From Aphrocallistes beatrix (Eukaryota > Porifera > Hexactinellida > Sceptrulophora > Aphrocallistidae), in NCBI GenBank assembly GCA_963281255.1, contig OY725488.1, positions 5,739,524 through 5,803,523 of the forward strand: DNA of 64,000 bases. The letters run 5' to 3'. The notes under the pieces are model-generated. The model was not told the origin of the DNA. It was given only the letters and a program-made list of their open reading frames with translations, and did no database searches. Shown here piece by piece: positions 32,653-44,776 of this stretch (positions are counted from its first letter, which is position 1; each line of letters starts with the position of its first letter). A program made the position numbers and the translations under genes.

Positions 32653-34380
32653 TGAACGTGAATATTTGTTTTAAAAATAACTATCCTACTTATCCGCTAA
32701 AGTTAGACATGTGGAATCTAAATTTGAAAAATGGATCCGAGTTTGAAGACCCGAGAATGGGAGTCGACAGTCCATAATATTAAGTAGTCTATGGTTTTAA
32801 CATATGTTCATATCTTTGGAGAACATTTGTATTTCTAATTAGAATTTTGGGTAGTCCACAATTTAGATTTCAAATTTCACACTTTGAATGTTCTAAATGA
32901 TTAGTTCCTGATGTATTATGATAGTCACTTTTCACGTCCCGAGTCACTTACTGGAGCTGGAGCTGCACTATCGGTCTGTCGACCGACGTTTTTTAAATTT
33001 TGAATCGATTAAGTTTCTATGAACTTAGGTAGGGATTTACTTGCTATTTTTTTACTTACTTCTTACTACCTTTTTATCTTTTTGAAGAATAAAAAAAGTA
33101 GTAAGTAAATTTTCTGGACGGCGGGCAAAAATAAAGTAGCAAGTAAATTTTCCGGATACCTTGAGAAACTGGACATGGTTAAACATTAAGAAAATTCTGA
33201 ATCTGAAATTACTCAAATATTTACTCAAATATGCTAGATGCACACTCGTTTCGGTCCTGCACTACACGATCAATAATTACCCCCATCCCAACTAAATGCT
33301 GGTCAAAAAATTGGTAGCAAATTTAAAAAAAGTAATGAGTAAGTAAACTAAAAATAAAATGGTGGAAAAAATAAAGTAAGCAAGTAAACGATTGGGAACA
33401 AAATTCGTACAACTTTTTTTTTTTCCAGTTCTGGAATCCCTGAACTTAGGGGAATTTACATTTTTCGCATTTTCGTTTTGCACTAAGGTACATTGGAGCG
33501 TCAGAACACTCAGAACGGGTGTTATCTTCTAATCGATGGCCAATCCTGTTAAATGTATTTATAATTTACTAAAACCTGGGAGCCAACAATACTTGAACAC
33601 ATAAACACGGTAGAAGCCGCCAAACTAGGATAGCGCCACTTTGTGCCACGTGGTGCATGTAAAATGTGTAAGAATGTTTCAAATGTCAATTTCCCTCAGT
33701 TCATAAAAAAATACTTACAATTCAAAATGAGTATCAAACACAGCAAACATGTCGAACTAGATTGTTGAAGCTGAAAATTTCGGATAGCTTTGCGTAATAA
33801 TACAATTTTTCAAAAAGTCCGAGTATTTCCTCGGGAAAAGTTACTTCGTTACAGTGTGCCTGCGACCCTGAGCCAGTTTATTAGTCTAGACGCATTAACC
33901 ACTCAATTTGAACACATCTACGAAATCTGTTTGTTTCATAGATGATTTTATTAACACCTTGCTGATTCTACGAAAGCAATTAGTTTCTTAATTAATTACT
34001 AAATACACTTGCATAAATCGTCACCGTAACGGGCCAAGTACGTACAGTGCAAAGGAGTTTGTAACCGATACTCAAAATGAACTAGAATATTCCTTTGAGA
34101 TTTGATACTTTGTACTCGAGCTAAATTTAGATTTTTCTGAATCCATGAGTATTTATACTCCAGCAATAGTCAGAGTTCAGTTTTCTTTTCTCTTCATCTC
34201 GTAATGCTTCGCTTGAACTCCTAGAATTGTATATAGCAATTCGGCATTTTACTGCCTCTTTGTAGCCGTACAAAGGCACATGGCATGTTCTATAAGTACG
34301 GAATTGGGTATAGGAGCAGTAGGCCCATTGTCTCATATGAGAATTAAGTTCATTCATGTTTCTTTTTTCAAGTTAGCTAA
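32653..34380. other. Intergenic with AGTAAGTAAA-type repeats; MVP upstream region
   Basis: 33040-33420 has several AAAGTAGTAAGTAAATTTTC-type words and their complements, probably a broken foldback. From about 34130 the sequence is the presumed promoter and 5' leader of MVP: TATTTATA at 34150, TCTATAAGTA at 34288 and a pyrimidine-rich TTTCTTTTTTCAAGTTAG ending three bases before the ATG, which could be a 3' splice site for a leader intron. No gene seen. Confidence 0.45.
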
Positions 34381-36939
34381 ATGTCAAGAGCTCCGGCGCC
34401 CCGACGAGCAGACGGAGATGGAGATAGCATCTACCGCATCCCTCCCAACTACTACCTCCACGTGCTGGACTACAACACCAACGTGACACGCGTGATCATC
34501 GGACCTCTCACGTTCGTCCGTCAAGATAACGAGAAGATCATCCTCGGACCTGAGAAGATGGTGATGATCCCTCCTCGGCACTACTGCATCGTGGAGAACC
34601 CAGTCATGCGGGACAACAAGGGGGAGGTGATGACCGACAAGAGCGGCGAGATAAAGCTGCACTACGCAGACCAGCAGGTCCGCCTGTCTCAGGACCCCTT
34701 CCCTCTCTACCCGGGGGAGAATCTCAAGGGGGGAGTGACCGCCCTCCGGGTAGTGCAAGCCAACACCGCTCTCCGTCTGAGAGCCTCGCTGGACTTCCAG
34801 ACTGAAGAACTGAAGAGGATCGCAGGGGACGAGTGGCTGTTCGAGGGTCCTGGCACCTACATCCCCAAGAAGGAGGTGGAGATCGAGGAGACCATCAGGG
34901 CGACCATCATCAAGCCCAACCAGGCCCTGAAGCTGCGCGCGCGCAGGGAGACAGACGACAGGGGCGGCGTGTTCCGCGTGACCGGGGAAGAGTGGGTCGT
35001 GAAGAAGGTGGGCGCCTACCTGCCCGGCGCGAACGAGGAGGTGGTCGAGCTGGTGGACGCGTACGTCCTGACCGAGAAGGTGGCCCTGCACATGCGGGCC
35101 ACGCGCACGTTCGACGACGAGAAGGGGGCGAAGCGCAAGAACGGAGAGGAGTGGCTGATCCGCATGGAGGACACAGAGGCGCACATCCCCGGCGTGTACG
35201 AGGAGGTGGTCGGCGTGGTGGACATCACGACGCTGACCAGCAGGCAGTACTGCGTCATCCTGGACCCAGTCGGGGACACCGGCAAGCCGCAACTGGGACA
35301 GCGCAAGCTGGTGAAGGGGGAGAAGTCCTTCTTCCTGGAGCCCGGGGAGCGCCTGGAGAAGGGGATCCAGAACATGTACATCCTGGGGGAGGACGAGGGG
35401 CTGATCCTGCGCTCCCTCGAGGTGTTCCAGGACGCAGAGGCGGAGGTGGTCCGGCGGCCAGGCGACCGGTGGATGATCCGCGGCCCTGCGGAATACGTCC
35501 CCTGCGTGGAGGTGGAGGTGGTGGCCAGGAGGAAGGCCATCCCGCTGGACGAGAACGAGGGCATCTACGTGCGCAACATCAAGACGGGTCAGGTGAGAGC
35601 CGTGTGCGGACAGACGTACATGATGAACCAGGACGAAGAGATGTGGTCCAAGGAGCTGACGCCCGGGGTGGAGTCCCTGCTGACGGAGTACCGCGACCCC
35701 CTGGCCAACAGAGGCGACAAGGCCAGTGCCCCAACCACCAAGCGCGACAAGACCAAGGTCGTGAACTACCGCGTGCCGCACAACGCGGCGCTGCAGATCT
35801 ACGACTACAAGGAGAAGAGGGCCCGCGTCGTGTTCGGGCCTGACCTGGTCATGCTGGGACCCGACGAGCAGTTCACTCAGCTCTCTCTGTCCGGCGGCAA
35901 GCCCAAGAAACCCAACGTGATCAAGTCCCTCTGTCTCCTGCTCGGACCCGACTTCTGCACGGACATCATCGTCATCGAGACGGCCGACCACGCCCGGCTG
36001 CAGCTGCAGCTCGCCTACAACTGGCGCTTCGAGGTCGAGGACAAGACGAACGAGGCTGAAGCTGCCCGGCTCTTCTCCGTGCCGGATTTCGTCGGAGACT
36101 CCTGCAAAGCCATCGCTTCGCGCATCAGGGGAGCAGTGGCCGGAGTGCAGTTCGACGACTTCCACAAGAACTCCGCTAAGATCATCCGCTCCTCCGTGTT
36201 CGGCGTTGGCGAGAACAACAAAGTCCGCGACAAGTTCAGCTTCCCTCAGAACCAGCTGATCATCACCTCCATCGACATCCAGTCCGTGGAGCCCGTGGAC
36301 CAGCGCACTCGAGACTCCCTGCAGAAGTCCGTCCAGCTGGCCATCGAGATCACCACCAACTCCCAGGAGGCCGCCGCCAAGCACGAGGCCGAGCGAGTGG
36401 AGCAGGAGGCCAGGGGGCGCCTGGAGCGCCAGAAGATCCACGACGAGGCAGAGGCGGAGAAGTCCCGCCGCGAACTCCTGGAGCTGCAGGCGCAGAGTGC
36501 GGCCGTCGAGTCCACAGGCCAGGCCAAGGCCGAGGCTCAGTCCCGCGCCGAGTCCGCTCGCATCGAGGGAGAAGCGTCCGTGGAGCAGGCGAGGCTGAAG
36601 GCCCAAGCGTCCAAGATCGAAGCCGAGTCGGAGCTGAACAGACTGACGCAGGCGAGAGAGGCCGAGACCAAATACCTCAGCGAGCAGAACGACCTCGAGA
36701 TCACCAAGGCGCGCGAAATGGCCACAATCGAGATTGACAAGTTCAAGAATATGGTCGGTGCAATCGGGTCGGACACCATCAGGGCCATCGCCACCGCCGG
36801 GCCTGAGATGCAGGTGAAGCTGCTGCAGTCGCTCGGGCTGAAGTCGACGCTGATCACGGACGGGACCAATCCCATCAATCTCTTCAACACCGCGCATGGT
36901 CTGGTGGGGGGTGCGGCTCTAGAAGCGCCTCAGGTCTAA
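34381..36939 (+). CDS. MVP: Major vault protein, single exon
   Basis: 852 residues in one uninterrupted frame. N-terminal two thirds are MVP structural repeats ([32 protein letters not shown], and repeated [20 protein letters not shown] words). A shoulder domain follows around residue 520-640 ([26 protein letters not shown]), then a long Ala/Glu/Arg-rich cap helix around 640-770, and a short tail. The length suits the family (about 840-890). MVP polymerises into the 13 MDa vault ribonucleoprotein shell in the cytoplasm. The frame is strikingly GC-rich at third positions compared with its AT-rich flanks and is intronless, which points to strong codon selection for high expression or to a retroposed origin. 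MVP is patchily distributed in eukaryotes (absent from flies, nematodes and yeast). Confidence 0.97.
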   Translation: MSRAPAPRRADGDGDSIYRIPPNYYLHVLDYNTNVTRVIIGPLTFVRQDNEKIILGPEKMVMIPPRHYCIVENPVMRDNKGEVMTDKSGEIKLHYADQQVRLSQDPFPLYPGENLKGGVTALRVVQANTALRLRASLDFQTEELKRIAGDEWLFEGPGTYIPKKEVEIEETIRATIIKPNQALKLRARRETDDRGGVFRVTGEEWVVKKVGAYLPGANEEVVELVDAYVLTEKVALHMRATRTFDDEKGAKRKNGEEWLIRMEDTEAHIPGVYEEVVGVVDITTLTSRQYCVILDPVGDTGKPQLGQRKLVKGEKSFFLEPGERLEKGIQNMYILGEDEGLILRSLEVFQDAEAEVVRRPGDRWMIRGPAEYVPCVEVEVVARRKAIPLDENEGIYVRNIKTGQVRAVCGQTYMMNQDEEMWSKELTPGVESLLTEYRDPLANRGDKASAPTTKRDKTKVVNYRVPHNAALQIYDYKEKRARVVFGPDLVMLGPDEQFTQLSLSGGKPKKPNVIKSLCLLLGPDFCTDIIVIETADHARLQLQLAYNWRFEVEDKTNEAEAARLFSVPDFVGDSCKAIASRIRGAVAGVQFDDFHKNSAKIIRSSVFGVGENNKVRDKFSFPQNQLIITSIDIQSVEPVDQRTRDSLQKSVQLAIEITTNSQEAAAKHEAERVEQEARGRLERQKIHDEAEAEKSRRELLELQAQSAAVESTGQAKAEAQSRAESARIEGEASVEQARLKAQASKIEAESELNRLTQAREAETKYLSEQNDLEITKAREMATIEIDKFKNMVGAIGSDTIRAIATAGPEMQVKLLQSLGLKSTLITDGTNPINLFNTAHGLVGGAALEAPQV

Positions 36940-37892
36940 GGGGCTGCCTGCCTGTATGTGTGACCTTATCAACTCAGTAGTTAGCTCAGTGTGCGCATAA
37001 GTCGGTAGATTGACAGAGTTTATTAGTTAGTATTTAGTGACGTACGAATTATTTTCCTAACTAGATTCTATGTAAAGAATTGTATGTAGATTTCAATTTC
37101 CAACCCTTGAAAGTGTCTATTAAATCTGTGAAGTCGGTAGGGGAATTAATGGGGGGTAAAGAATTAATTATAGATAGTATTATCAGAATACAGGTGTTAA
37201 GTTATTTCCAGGAAATGCTGGATCATATAGACAGGGTTTAGGCTATAGACCTCCCTGAAAAATTGTGTCATCAAATCCTGCCTGAATCTGCCCCTTTCTT
37301 CGCCTTAGTGTTCTCTTAGTTAAGACATATTTAAATAATTTATAAATCTCTGTCAGGGAATCTCATAATGAAGTCCAAGCTCCTGATGATTGGTCAAATA
37401 ATTGTCAAAATAACACGAAGAATAGTCTAATGTTTCCGAGGGGTGTGTCCTATGGTCAGGGTTAGGGGGTATCCTCCCTGGCAAAAACAGGGGGGGTCAG
37501 ACCCTCCCTGACTCCCCCATCGGCGCCTATGTTATAAGTATAGCTAACTGCCCTTGCGTCACAATGACGCTACACAGTTGATAATTTTAATCTGGAGAGA
37601 TGTTGCTATCATACTAATGTAGGTAGTTGGTTAGAAGAAATGAATTTCTATTTACATATGTATTGTCTATTATCGCTACTCTGGAATAGCTGGTATCAAG
37701 GCCTTGTCCAGGTGTCCTTAGGGGAGGGAAGATTGTCTTAAGGTGTCTCCGTTAGAACGAGATATACCGGGGCCATATGTCATGGGATGAGGATAATGGC
37801 TGATTATCTGACAATCCTACTCTCTTGAACGTGTATCGTTTAAATCTCAAAGGACAAAAAATATTACTACATTTTCTGTGATATAGTAGAGA
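36940..37892. other. MVP 3' region and bystin 5' flank
   Basis: Presumed 3' UTR of MVP, then a G/C-run repeat relic at 37440-37530 (CCTCCCTGGC, then GGGGGGGTCAG and CTCCCTGACTCCCCC) resembling the end of a hAT-type element. No reading frame of interest. Confidence 0.45.
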
Positions 37893-39209
37893 ATGGGAAA
37901 ATTCAAGAAGCCGAAGAGACGGGCTAAGGAACATAGAGAATCTCTGTCGAGACAAATCCTAAGTACAGGGAAAGTGAAATCAAGACAGAAATCTGATTTG
38001 GTCTCGGAATACCCCGCACAGGAGGAGAGAGGGGAAGAAGGGGAGGTACCAGTGGGTCCCTCTCTGTCTAGCAAAATCCTAAAACTCGCCCGCGAGCAGC
38101 AACAAGAGCTGATCGAGGAATGCCAGGGCCCTAGAACGAGATCTGCCCCCCTCACTCTCCCGGCCTCTCTGGACTCCGACACCAGCTCAGATTCTGGATC
38201 CGACGTAGACGACGACTTCGACCAAACAGTGCTAGAAGCTAAGGCGATGGAGAAGGAGCTCGGTGCCCAAGAGTCCGCCTCTCTGGACAAGTTCCTGCCC
38301 GCCGAGGGGGTGGGCCGTACCAGCATCTCGGATCTCATCGAGAGAGCTCTGAAGGAGAAGCGAGAGGAGCTGTCCGATGTCCGATCTCAGGTTTCAGGCG
38401 CCAATAGCGGGCTGAGCCTAGAGGCCGGCGTGGTGTCTGTGTACAAGAAAGTTGGAGTCATCCTATCCCGCTACAGAGCAGGGAAAGTACCCAAACCGTT
38501 CAAGGTGCTCCCTCGACTGCAGAGGTGGGAGGAGATCCTCCTCCTGACTCAGCCGGACAACTGGACCGCCGCCGCCGTGTACCAGGCCACGCGGCTCTTC
38601 GCCTCCAACGCCGGCCCCGCGCGCGTGGAGCGGTTCTACCGGATGGTGCTGCTGCCGAGGGTCAGAGACGATATTGCCGAGTTCGGGAAACTGAACTACC
38701 ATTTGTACGCCGCCCTGAAGAAGTCCCTCTTCAAGCCGTCCGCCTTCTTCAAGTCCATCCTGCTCCCGCTCAGCATCAGCGAGGGCTGCACCCTGAGGGA
38801 GGCCTGCATCCTCGCCAGCCTCCTGGTGAAGACGAGCGTCCCGATCCTGCACTCGGGGGCGTGTCTGATGAAGCTAGCCGAGACGAACGCGTTCTCAGGG
38901 CCTGTCAGCGTCTTCATGCGGGTTCTGATCAGCAAGCAGTACTGCCTACCGTACCGTGTGCTCGACCAGCTGGTCAGCTACTTCATGAAGTTCGACGCAC
39001 CCTCCCCCGCCAGCCAGCAGCAGCCCGTGCTCTGGCACCAGTGTCTCCTCGTGCTGGTGCAGATATACAGCAAGGACATGGCGCCCGATCAGAGACAAGC
39101 TCTGCTGCAACTCACGGACAGACAGAGACACCACGCCATCACACCCGTCATCAGGAAGGCGATGAAGGAGAGTAGCCAGCCTGAGGAGGGAGCTATGGAC
39201 TTCACATGA
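37893..39209 (+). CDS. BYSL: Bystin, 40S ribosome biogenesis factor
   Basis: 438 residues, intronless, starting MGKFKKPKRRAKEHRESLSR. The N-terminal third is charged and disordered with an acidic stretch (SDSGSDVDDDFDQT). The conserved bystin domain occupies about residues 160-430, with FYRMVLLPRVRDDIAEFGKL, LNYHLYAALKKSLFKPSAFF, SEGCTLREACILAS and YCLPYRVLDQLVSYFMKF. Length and architecture are those of BYSL/yeast Enp1, a nuclear and nucleolar factor that rides on pre-40S particles and is needed for 18S rRNA maturation. GC-rich like the neighbouring MVP. Same strand as MVP, 950 bp downstream. Confidence 0.97.
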   Translation: MGKFKKPKRRAKEHRESLSRQILSTGKVKSRQKSDLVSEYPAQEERGEEGEVPVGPSLSSKILKLAREQQQELIEECQGPRTRSAPLTLPASLDSDTSSDSGSDVDDDFDQTVLEAKAMEKELGAQESASLDKFLPAEGVGRTSISDLIERALKEKREELSDVRSQVSGANSGLSLEAGVVSVYKKVGVILSRYRAGKVPKPFKVLPRLQRWEEILLLTQPDNWTAAAVYQATRLFASNAGPARVERFYRMVLLPRVRDDIAEFGKLNYHLYAALKKSLFKPSAFFKSILLPLSISEGCTLREACILASLLVKTSVPILHSGACLMKLAETNAFSGPVSVFMRVLISKQYCLPYRVLDQLVSYFMKFDAPSPASQQQPVLWHQCLLVLVQIYSKDMAPDQRQALLQLTDRQRHHAITPVIRKAMKESSQPEEGAMDFT

Positions 39210-39483
39210 ACGGGCGTAGCGATGAATAGTCGGAATGTTACTAGTGATTTTAACCATTAATTAATTACGAATTAAAACGTCTTTAGTTGATTTTGTTTCA
39301 TGAACAATTCACAACAGGATGGGAGTTCCAGCAGCTCTTGTTACCTATGACCTGTAGGACAGCCCTCGTTTGAACTTTGCCCTACATGGATTTAATTAGT
39401 CTCGAAAGTAACGGATCATATTCACTGTTAACCATTCAACTGATACATGTGCGTGTTATTTTAACTACTCTTGTTTCTCAGAA

Positions 39484-39515
39484 ATGCAAATAGCAATGCA
39501 AATAGCAATGCAAAT
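39484..39515 (+). promoter_or_regulatory. Three ATGCAAAT octamers at 12 bp period
   Basis: ATGCAAAT occurs at 39484-39491, 39496-39503 and 39508-39515, spaced by AGCA. The octamer is the classical POU-domain factor site. It lies 275 bp after the bystin stop; it may simply be a small tandem repeat. Confidence 0.45.
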
Positions 39516-40352
39516 TTAGCTGACTATAAATAGATTTGTTGGGTTCTAACCTTTCACTATTTTAAATATTTAATTAATTAACATTTTCTAGCATATTTTA
39601 TCAATCAAAATAAATAGACAATGTACGTATATATAGTGTATATATGTACTACCTCTGCATACGTCTATAATAGATAGATATCGTTCCTCTAGGCTAGGTC
39701 CTAGTGTTGCTAATGAGAGTAAAATTATATCATATTTTGCGAGAACAAAATTCAGATGACAATATTAGGTCATTAAAATTAATCGTTACGACTTTGAATA
39801 TCCACAAATTTCTATTTTTGACTATGCAAGAGTTAGCAACAACAACTTAGTAACTCTTGTTAATATCCAATTAGTTGTTTACTATTTCTGCCAAAATCAT
39901 TGTGTTCCGACAAATATCGAATTGACCAGCTTAAAAATTGCGTATTAGAGATGCTTAGATAGAACTCTGTTGGTAATCTGTAAGCTGATCTCCTGACTGA
40001 TTTACGTATATTATTTTGTCGTTCGTTCGAAACCACTAATTGGGTGATTTGTCTGTTACGCAATTGCTTAGGAAGTTTAATAATACTCCGTAAGTATCAA
40101 TAAGTGTATTATTGTCGAAATTAGCATAAAATGTGTAAAAAAGAGTATAAATATTAAATTTCAAAATAAATATGGCTATGGAAATAAGTGATTATGGAAA
40201 GTAGCAAACTGTTGCTCCAACTTGTAAGGTGAGTTGGGTTATATTTTTGAGAGTGCATCAGTCACATCTCCCTCTGATCCTACACGAAGGTAGACATCCA
40301 TTACCCGAGTACCACAGAGCCGTAATGCAGTGCTTAGTATCATACTACTCAC
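39516..40352. other. Intergenic AT-rich stretch
   Basis: No gene or bounded element recognised. The minus strand from about 40330 to 40250 is open and may hold another exon of the PDZ gene, but no in-phase splice junction was found. Confidence 0.4.
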
Positions 40353-41083
40353 CTCCTCCTGGTATCTGAGCAACAAGCATTTCCAAGTTAGGCGAGTTGG
40401 ATGCCATCGCGGTTTTTACCGCCATAGCCGCTTGTCCATGCGTAACGCCTACCAAGTTCTCTCCTTGCACCTTTAGAATCTGGTCACCCACATTCAGTCT
40501 CCCATACCTAGATGGTAAGAACCGTAGTACGTGGTACTGTGCTGCTCAAGTAGTTCTGTGCTCATTTTATACAAAAGTTGTATGTGTTCAAAATTCTAAG
40601 AAATCTATCTGAAAGGGACACATGGGCATAAAGATATTGTCCTTTTAATTACTGTGTTTCTAGGCACTGAAGATTAATAAACTGCTCTGGTACGCATTTA
40701 GAAAACCTAGATAGACAGACAGTACGTCGTTAGTTTTGAGCAGTATGCCTTTACTTAATCGCTAATGTAGACTGATTCCACTACTAAACTCGATGGTATA
40801 ACTGTTATGATCAACTGCGAGACATTATTCAGCCCAGTTGATTGTTGTGTCATGCGTAATTTAATTAATTGAAAATTGATCGATGTTCTTACTCGTGTGC
40901 TGCCCCTCCCTCCTGAATGTGTGATATGAGTATCTTTCCTCCATGGACGGTATCTGTACCCCCTTGGATTGAGAATTTGAGGGGTCCATTCTTAGGTATA
41001 GAATGTTGTATTTGTTTTCTGCCCTCCAGGACCTCCTCACCAAACTCACTCACCTTCCCTTCTTGTTCCTCTCTCCTCTGAGT
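40353..41083 (-). CDS. PDZ-domain gene, two exons visible (partial)
   Basis: Two minus-strand exons. Exon 41083-40893 follows a 3' splice site (TTTTTTTTTCTAG) and encodes EGRKQIQHSIP, GPLKFSIQGGTD and ILISHIQEGGAAHE up to a GTAAGA donor. After an intron of about 385 bp ending TACCATCTAG, exon 40507-40353 continues in phase with YGRLNVGDQILKVQGENLVG, VTHGQAAMAVKTA and LEMLVAQIPGGG to a GTGAGT donor. Together they form one complete PDZ domain (carboxylate loop, GDQIL, and the VTHGQA helix start). Flanking exons were not found, so the parent protein is unidentified. PDZ domains bind C-terminal peptides in junction and scaffold complexes. Confidence 0.8.
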
Positions 41084-41099
41084 CTAGAAAAAAAAACTA

Positions 41100-41936
41100 G
41101 AATAATTAACATTTCCCCATTTGATGCTAAAATTGTAAATTCCATGTCCTGAAAGGCCGGCACTGATGAGGCACACATTTCTTGAAAATATTATTTTTGA
41201 TAGCTGTTGTCTTTTTTACGGTAGATTCTGTATAGTTATCGCCCTGTAGCAAAAAGAGATGGTGGCTCCACCTTTTTGACGATTGGTCATTGGTCATTAT
41301 GTTGTTTTGGAATTCGAGTGTGCCCCACCTGCTTCACCTTCGCGACGCCACTGCATGTATGTATTTCATTATAAGCAACCCTCAAATTGCAATTACTTTT
41401 CCATATTTTTATGCTATAGTAGTACGTATCTATAATATTTCAACGTGCTTAGTTATAAGACCCACCAATATGCAATTAATGAACAACACAAGAATAATAT
41501 ATACGTACAATGCATAATTGTATAGGATATTCTCGTCTAACTCAACTCAATTATTACGGACAGATGGCACAACTGGAAGTGGGTTCCCCCCCAATTTAGG
41601 CTAGAGAATGATTTCATAATTCTATATCCCCTTCACTATAGTATATAACATTATGAAAATTCATAGAATTATTCCATTGAATTGAATGAAAGATTGGTGC
41701 TGGTATAGGGCCGTGGAGTCATGGGATTATATTCGGTTGCCTGTAATGTTGAGTTTATGTCTTACGCTAACCAAACATCCTCCCGATTTAAACCAAGTCC
41801 CCCTCCCCCTTTTACTCTCCCATCACTGGATAGGGGTTGGTAGCACGTAGATGTGAACACTGGCCTGTGCCCTATATTATATGTATAAACTTCTCTTGTG
41901 TGTAAACTTACTTGCTCATGTCGTATAGCTAGCTAC
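41100..41936. other. Intergenic
   Basis: AT-rich, no open frame of interest. Probably holds intron or upstream sequence of the PDZ gene (minus) and the promoter of ARL5 (plus). Confidence 0.4.
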
Positions 41937-42482
41937 ATGGGTTTACTATGGAGCAAACTCTGGAGCCTATTCGGCAACGAGAATCACAAAGTGATAATAG
42001 TCGGGCTAGACAACGCAGGGAAGACGACGATACTCTACCAATTCCTCACGAACGAAGTGGTCCACACCTCCCCCACCATAGGCAGCAATGTGGAGGAGAT
42101 CCTATGGAACAACACCAAGTTCATAATGTGGGACATCGGCGGGCAGGACGCCATTCGCTCCTCCTGGGGCTCCTACTACTCCAACGCGGAGATCATCATC
42201 CTCGTGGTGGACAGCACGGACCGGGAACGGCTCCCCATCACCAAGGAGGAACTGCACGGGATGATCCAGAACGAGGAGCTGCGGAAGGCGAGGCTGCTCG
42301 TGTTCGCGAATAAACAGGATCTCCCAGATGCAATGAGTCCGACAGAAATTTCGAAATACCTCAACTTGACCTCGCTCAAAGACCGCATCTGGCACATACA
42401 GAGCTGCTGTGCCCTCACAGGGGAGGGGCTTTATAACGGCCTCGAGTGGATCGCCACACAGATTAAAAAGCATGGAAGGTAG
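41937..42482 (+). CDS. ARL5: ADP-ribosylation factor-like GTPase, ARL5
   Basis: 181 residues from the ATG at 41937, chosen because MGLLWSKLW gives the Gly2 needed for N-myristoylation; an in-frame ATG 39 bases upstream would bury it. G motifs: GLDNAGKT at residues 23-30, T47 in SPTIGSN, WDIGGQ at 65-70, NKQD, and CCALTGEGL. The run [15 protein letters not shown] is characteristic of ARL5A/B. Known role: trans-Golgi small GTPase recruiting GARP and bridging factors in endosome-to-Golgi traffic. Single exon. Usual Ser/Arg changes after switch II are replaced here by [11 protein letters not shown], still close to the family. Confidence 0.93.
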   Translation: MGLLWSKLWSLFGNENHKVIIVGLDNAGKTTILYQFLTNEVVHTSPTIGSNVEEILWNNTKFIMWDIGGQDAIRSSWGSYYSNAEIIILVVDSTDRERLPITKEELHGMIQNEELRKARLLVFANKQDLPDAMSPTEISKYLNLTSLKDRIWHIQSCCALTGEGLYNGLEWIATQIKKHGR

Positions 42483-42909
42483 AGACTGGAAGTTTTTTTT
42501 AATAATTTAATGGAACACTCGACTCAGAGTGGGGAGAAGGAAGTTTAGCTTAAAACTTTAATTAAATAATTTATGTATAAAGAGCAGTTAACATCAATTC
42601 TATTTGTTATTAATTTAATGCACAAATGCTGACTGCACACAATTGTTTACTCTGTACTTGTATTTGACATGTTTGAATATTGCACTTTGTACATGCACTG
42701 GGTCTGTCCATGTACTCTTTAACCAGAGTAATTGGGGAATCTTACTACGTACTACTGATATCTACCTACTTGAATATTTATATTAGTCCTTGCTGCTAGA
42801 GCTCTGTCAGTTCTGGCTGAGTTTTGTCATATATCTGGTTTGGATTCAGTTTCGAGTTGGTTATGTGACTAAACGCTCAGCTCCTTATTTGATTATATGG
42901 AGGATTCAA

Positions 42910-43103
42910 ACATGCCAACTTGAGCCATGATAAAAGCGGGACGAGGCGTTGAATTTCGCGGGACATGGCGGGAGTATTATACATGGACTCAAAAAAAGCG
43001 GGACATATCGGGCTGAGAGTAAAACGGGACACTCGAGAAAATTAACCCATAAAAAGAGATAATAAAGCGGGACGTCCCGCCGAAAACAGAGCGGTTGGCA
43101 TGT
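42910..43103. repeat. GCGGGAC-rich inverted-terminus repeat, copy 2
   Basis: ACATGCCAACTTGAGCCATG at the left and AGCGGTTGGCATGT at the right; TTGAATTTCGCGGGACATGG inside, as in the copy at 7719-7914. Confidence 0.75.
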
Positions 43104-43734
43104 ATGAGAGATAGGAAACATTATAAATTATCGGGACTCAGTCAAGACTAGGAAGTGAAAATCGGGATGAGGGTGTTGGCCAATGTACCTGCTTTAATAT
43201 TTCTATATTTAATCCACAATTTAGGATATACGGTTTGTGAGGATGTTAATTTAAACGTAATCCTTATCTGGAACTCAGTTCCATACAATATTTTCTAATT
43301 TAAAATGGTATGATTATTACTCATAAATTGCCATATCATGAACTTTTGAGTTGTGGCATGAACATGACATGAACATTTGAGTTTTAGCAAGAACTTTGCA
43401 TGAACATTTAATGCTGTATGACATGAATTCGGCATGAACATGGAGAAAAACTCATCTGGCAACACTGCGGCGTCGGTATAAGAGTGAGTACTGTTGCATG
43501 ATATTTCTACTACATGAACATGATAGACTTGCTACCTTGACCATAGATACTATTAATCCAGGATATTTATACTATCATTAGTTTATTCCATAGGCTCCTT
43601 TAAGTAAGGGCTGTAGGCATCATTCTCGGGTCCTGGAACTTGGGTCCATTGTATATTATTTATAATTTGATAACCCATAATCCGCTCAAGTTAGACATGG
43701 GAAATGTTTTATTGTTATAAATATGAAGTCGTAT

Positions 43735-43920
43735 TTTTGGAGTCCATTGGTTATGTTACCTTACCTCAACTCAACAAAATTGTGTCCCCTGAAATTTTTG
43801 CCAATATTGGAAAAACATTGCAAAAATATGGACAGTGCACATCCACACCATAAAGAGATGCTACTTACGAAATTTGGTAGAAATCGGACTGTTAGATTTC
43901 ACTGCAGGTACGGGCGTACA
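43735..43920 (-). repeat. Dispersed repeat F, also in the TRIM-like introns
   Basis: Its reverse complement contains CATCTCTTTATGGTGTGGAT, GTGCACTGTC and TAACAGTCCGATTTCTACCA, matching the first 200 bp of the introns at 50639 and 54921. This suggests those introns contain a mobile repeat or arose with one. Confidence 0.65.
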
Positions 43921-44776
43921 TAGTGCACCTCCATATAGCCATTGGAGTGGCACTAATACACTAGCCGGACAAAAGTATTCGACCACCACGAAAACCGCCA
44001 TACAAATAGTATTAAAGTGGGTTTATCGACATTGAAATATGTACTCAAACTGTAAGAAATACTCTACTTTTGATCTCAAATTCATAATCTACACATTCTA
44101 ATTACTCATAATTGAGAGCTTCAACTCAATTGCTAACTACCAAGTTTTAAAAAAATCTACCTCCGATGCCTGATGCTACTTGTCCCTAGTCAGGGCCATT
44201 AAATATGATGGTGATTAGTGACACAAAGTGGCACACGTTGATAATTTTCTACATTGGAACTAGTATTTGTGTTGAAAGCTTCAAAAATGGGTAATTTCTC
44301 CGAAAACCGAAAAAAACCCATTGAAGCTAATGTTAAAGGTTCTCTTAATTGGGTCTAAATTTCCCTTAAATTCGATAAACTAGAGTCGAATTTGACACAG
44401 GATAAAGACTACCTACCTATAAATCATTATTTACTGAGGTGTCTAGAAATAAGAATGCTCTTTTGGAGGTATTAAATCTAAAATTAGCTTGTGACCAATA
44501 TTACCATTTTCGGCAAAGTTATTTTAGATTTTGAAAATTTAGATACAATTCGGACTGATATATTTTACAGGATCGCACATACGAACGGATGCAGGTAGAT
44601 ACCGTCCCTGTCATGATTAGTGCATCCCCTATATACGTATAGGAGCTGCACTAAAATCAGGTCACTACAATTAATCTTATTTAATTGTTCAATGCAAGCA
44701 AGGTAGGATATTCACACAATTTATGTAATGCAGCAAGAACTGAATGGTGATGTCACACGAAGCTGGAAGGAGAGGG

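Larger units (their letters stand above)
42483..44776. other. Intergenic with scattered repeats
   Basis: Besides the bounded repeat at 42910-43103 and the intron-type repeat at 43735-43920 there is a patch of ATGAACAT/CATGAAC words at 43325-43445. The rest is AT-rich with no gene. Confidence 0.45.

Noticed and set aside
34833-35843. 336-codon plus-strand frame inside MVP
   Set aside because: Gly/Arg/Ala/Glu-rich +1 shadow of the MVP repeats, an effect of G/C-rich third positions.
34384-36897. 837-codon open frame on the strand opposite MVP
   Set aside because: It mirrors MVP codon by codon; its Leu/His/Asp/Val-rich composition is what the complement of GC-biased codons gives. No domain is visible.
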